Origin: Candidatus Thioglobus autotrophicus
GTDB lineage: Bacteria > Pseudomonadota > Gammaproteobacteria > PS1 > Pseudothioglobaceae
Direction: 5' to 3'
Length of the DNA: 64,000 nucleotides
Assembly: GCF_001293165.1 (NCBI RefSeq)
Contig: NZ_CP010552.1
Coordinates: forward strand, 434,001-498,000
Below are positions 63,360 through 64,000 of this stretch, one piece after another. The position numbers were made by a program, and so were the translations under genes. The notes under the pieces are model-generated. The model was not told the DNA's origin. It saw nothing but the letters and a program-made list of their open reading frames with translations, and did no database searches. How positions within the stretch are numbered: the stretch's first letter is position 1; each line of letters opens with the position of its first letter.

Positions 63360-64000
63360 ATGACAAATATTCACAGCGATAGAATCCTTATTCTTGATTT
63401 TGGTTCTCAATATACGCAACTCATTGCCCGTCGCGTACGAGAAATTGGCGTGTATTGTGAATTATTCCCCTACGATGTAGATGTGGCTTTTATCAAGGAT
63501 TTCAATCCTAAGGGTATTATTTTATCCGGCGGTCCTGATACAGTAACCACCGACGACTCTGCTAGAGCACCACAAATCGTATTTGATTTAGATGTGCCTA
63601 TACTGGGTATTTGCTACGGTATGCAAACTATGGCCATGCAGCTCGGTGGTCAAGCTACATCAGCTAATAAACACGAATACGGTTTTGCCCAAATTCGTGC
63701 ACGCAACCATTCTCCACTATTAAGTGATATCACCGATGATGTGAATGACCAAGGCCACAGCTTACTTGACGTGTGGATGAGTCATGGTATCGAAGTAACA
63801 AAATTGCCAGAGGGCTTCGAGCGCATTGCTAATACCGATAATTGCGCCATTGCTGGCTTTGCCAATACGAGTAAAAATTATTACGGATTACAATTCCACC
63901 CAGAAGTGACTCATACCAAGCAAGGGAAGCGTATTTTAGAGCGCTTTGTGGCTGACATTTGCCAATGCGAAAAACAGTGGACCACTGAAAATATCATCAC
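63360..64000 (+). CDS. guaA: GMP synthase, glutamine-hydrolysing, N-terminal part (cut by window edge)
   Basis: The frame opens at ATG 63360 with [20 protein letters not shown] and continues without a stop to the window end (213 codons). The amidotransferase catalytic cysteine is in [15 protein letters not shown] near residue 86, and the His/Glu pair in [14 protein letters not shown] near 178. The synthetase half lies beyond the window. It converts XMP to GMP using glutamine. Confidence 0.94.
   Translation, partial: MTNIHSDRILILDFGSQYTQLIARRVREIGVYCELFPYDVDVAFIKDFNPKGIILSGGPDTVTTDDSARAPQIVFDLDVPILGICYGMQTMAMQLGGQATSANKHEYGFAQIRARNHSPLLSDITDDVNDQGHSLLDVWMSHGIEVTKLPEGFERIANTDNCAIAGFANTSKNYYGLQFHPEVTHTKQGKRILERFVADICQCEKQWTTENII

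Noticed and set aside
1-64000. CRISPR arrays, tRNA or rRNA genes, riboswitches
   Set aside because: No regularly spaced repeats, no cloverleaf-like or rRNA-like sequence, and no recognisable riboswitch core were seen when scanning intergenic regions, which are almost all under 160 bases.

Overview
The window is about 64 kb of AT-rich DNA from what looks like a gammaproteobacterium. GlnS, LptG, ClpS/ClpA, SurE, the GmhA/GmhB/HldD/HldE heptose set and the WaaC/WaaF/WaaL genes are all of Gram-negative, gammaproteobacterial type. Base composition and content would fit a marine SUP05/Thioglobus-like lineage, but that placement is inference and no rRNA gene is present to test it. Nearly the whole window (1 to about 56.5 kb) is one very large surface-glycan (LPS core, O-antigen or capsule) region. 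A housekeeping segment follows: glnS, a toxin-antitoxin pair, surE, clpA, clpS, lptG and the start of guaA.

Region A (1-19064, all minus strand, mostly overlapping genes) looks like one long operon read from a good sigma-70-like promoter at 19151-19178. It holds two nonulosonic-acid modules. The first (1101-10361) is a near-complete CMP-legionaminic acid pathway: PtmE-type GDP-sugar entry enzyme, LegB, LegC, LegH, LegG, LegI and LegF. Embedded in it is a WbuX/HisH/HisF amidotransferase trio that normally turns an N-acetyl group into an acetamidino group. The second (14177-19064) has another CMP-sugar synthetase, a methyltransferase broken by an in-frame TGA, a HAD phosphatase, an unusual NeuB-type synthase fused to a C-terminal cupin, and a Gfo/Idh/MocA oxidoreductase. 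A sulfotransferase-like gene, an SGNH-type protein and two GT-B-like proteins of unknown acceptor lie in the same operon.

Region B (19381-23510, plus strand) makes ADP-L-glycero-D-manno-heptose (gmhB, hldD, hldE, gmhA). A Phd/RelE-type toxin-antitoxin pair with its own palindromic promoter sits between hldD and hldE. Region C (23521-42619) is a dense set of glycosyltransferases: nine GT9 (heptosyltransferase-fold) genes, three of them tandem paralogues, plus GT2 and GT4 enzymes, a WaaG-like enzyme, a WaaL-type ligase and a NodU-type carbamoyltransferase. One intact IS1595-family element (30399-31138) has perfect 19-bp inverted repeats and an 8-bp target duplication, and a decayed copy of a related element lies at 40339-40402.

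Region D (42641-56494, minus strand) supplies nucleotide sugars: ManC, the complete dTDP-L-rhamnose set (rmlBACD), UDP-GlcNAc 4-epimerase and dehydrogenase of the TviC/TviB (WbpP/WbpO) type, UDP-glucose dehydrogenase and UDP-glucuronate 4-epimerase. It also has two more GT9 genes (WaaQ-like and WaaC), GT2 and GT4 enzymes and a DUF4254 protein. Together the genes suggest a heptose-rich core carrying rhamnose, uronic acids and charged nine-carbon sugars. Signs of ongoing change are the IS element and its relic, a nonsense mutation, a 26-bp duplication of a stop/start junction, tandem GT9 duplication and two toxin-antitoxin modules.
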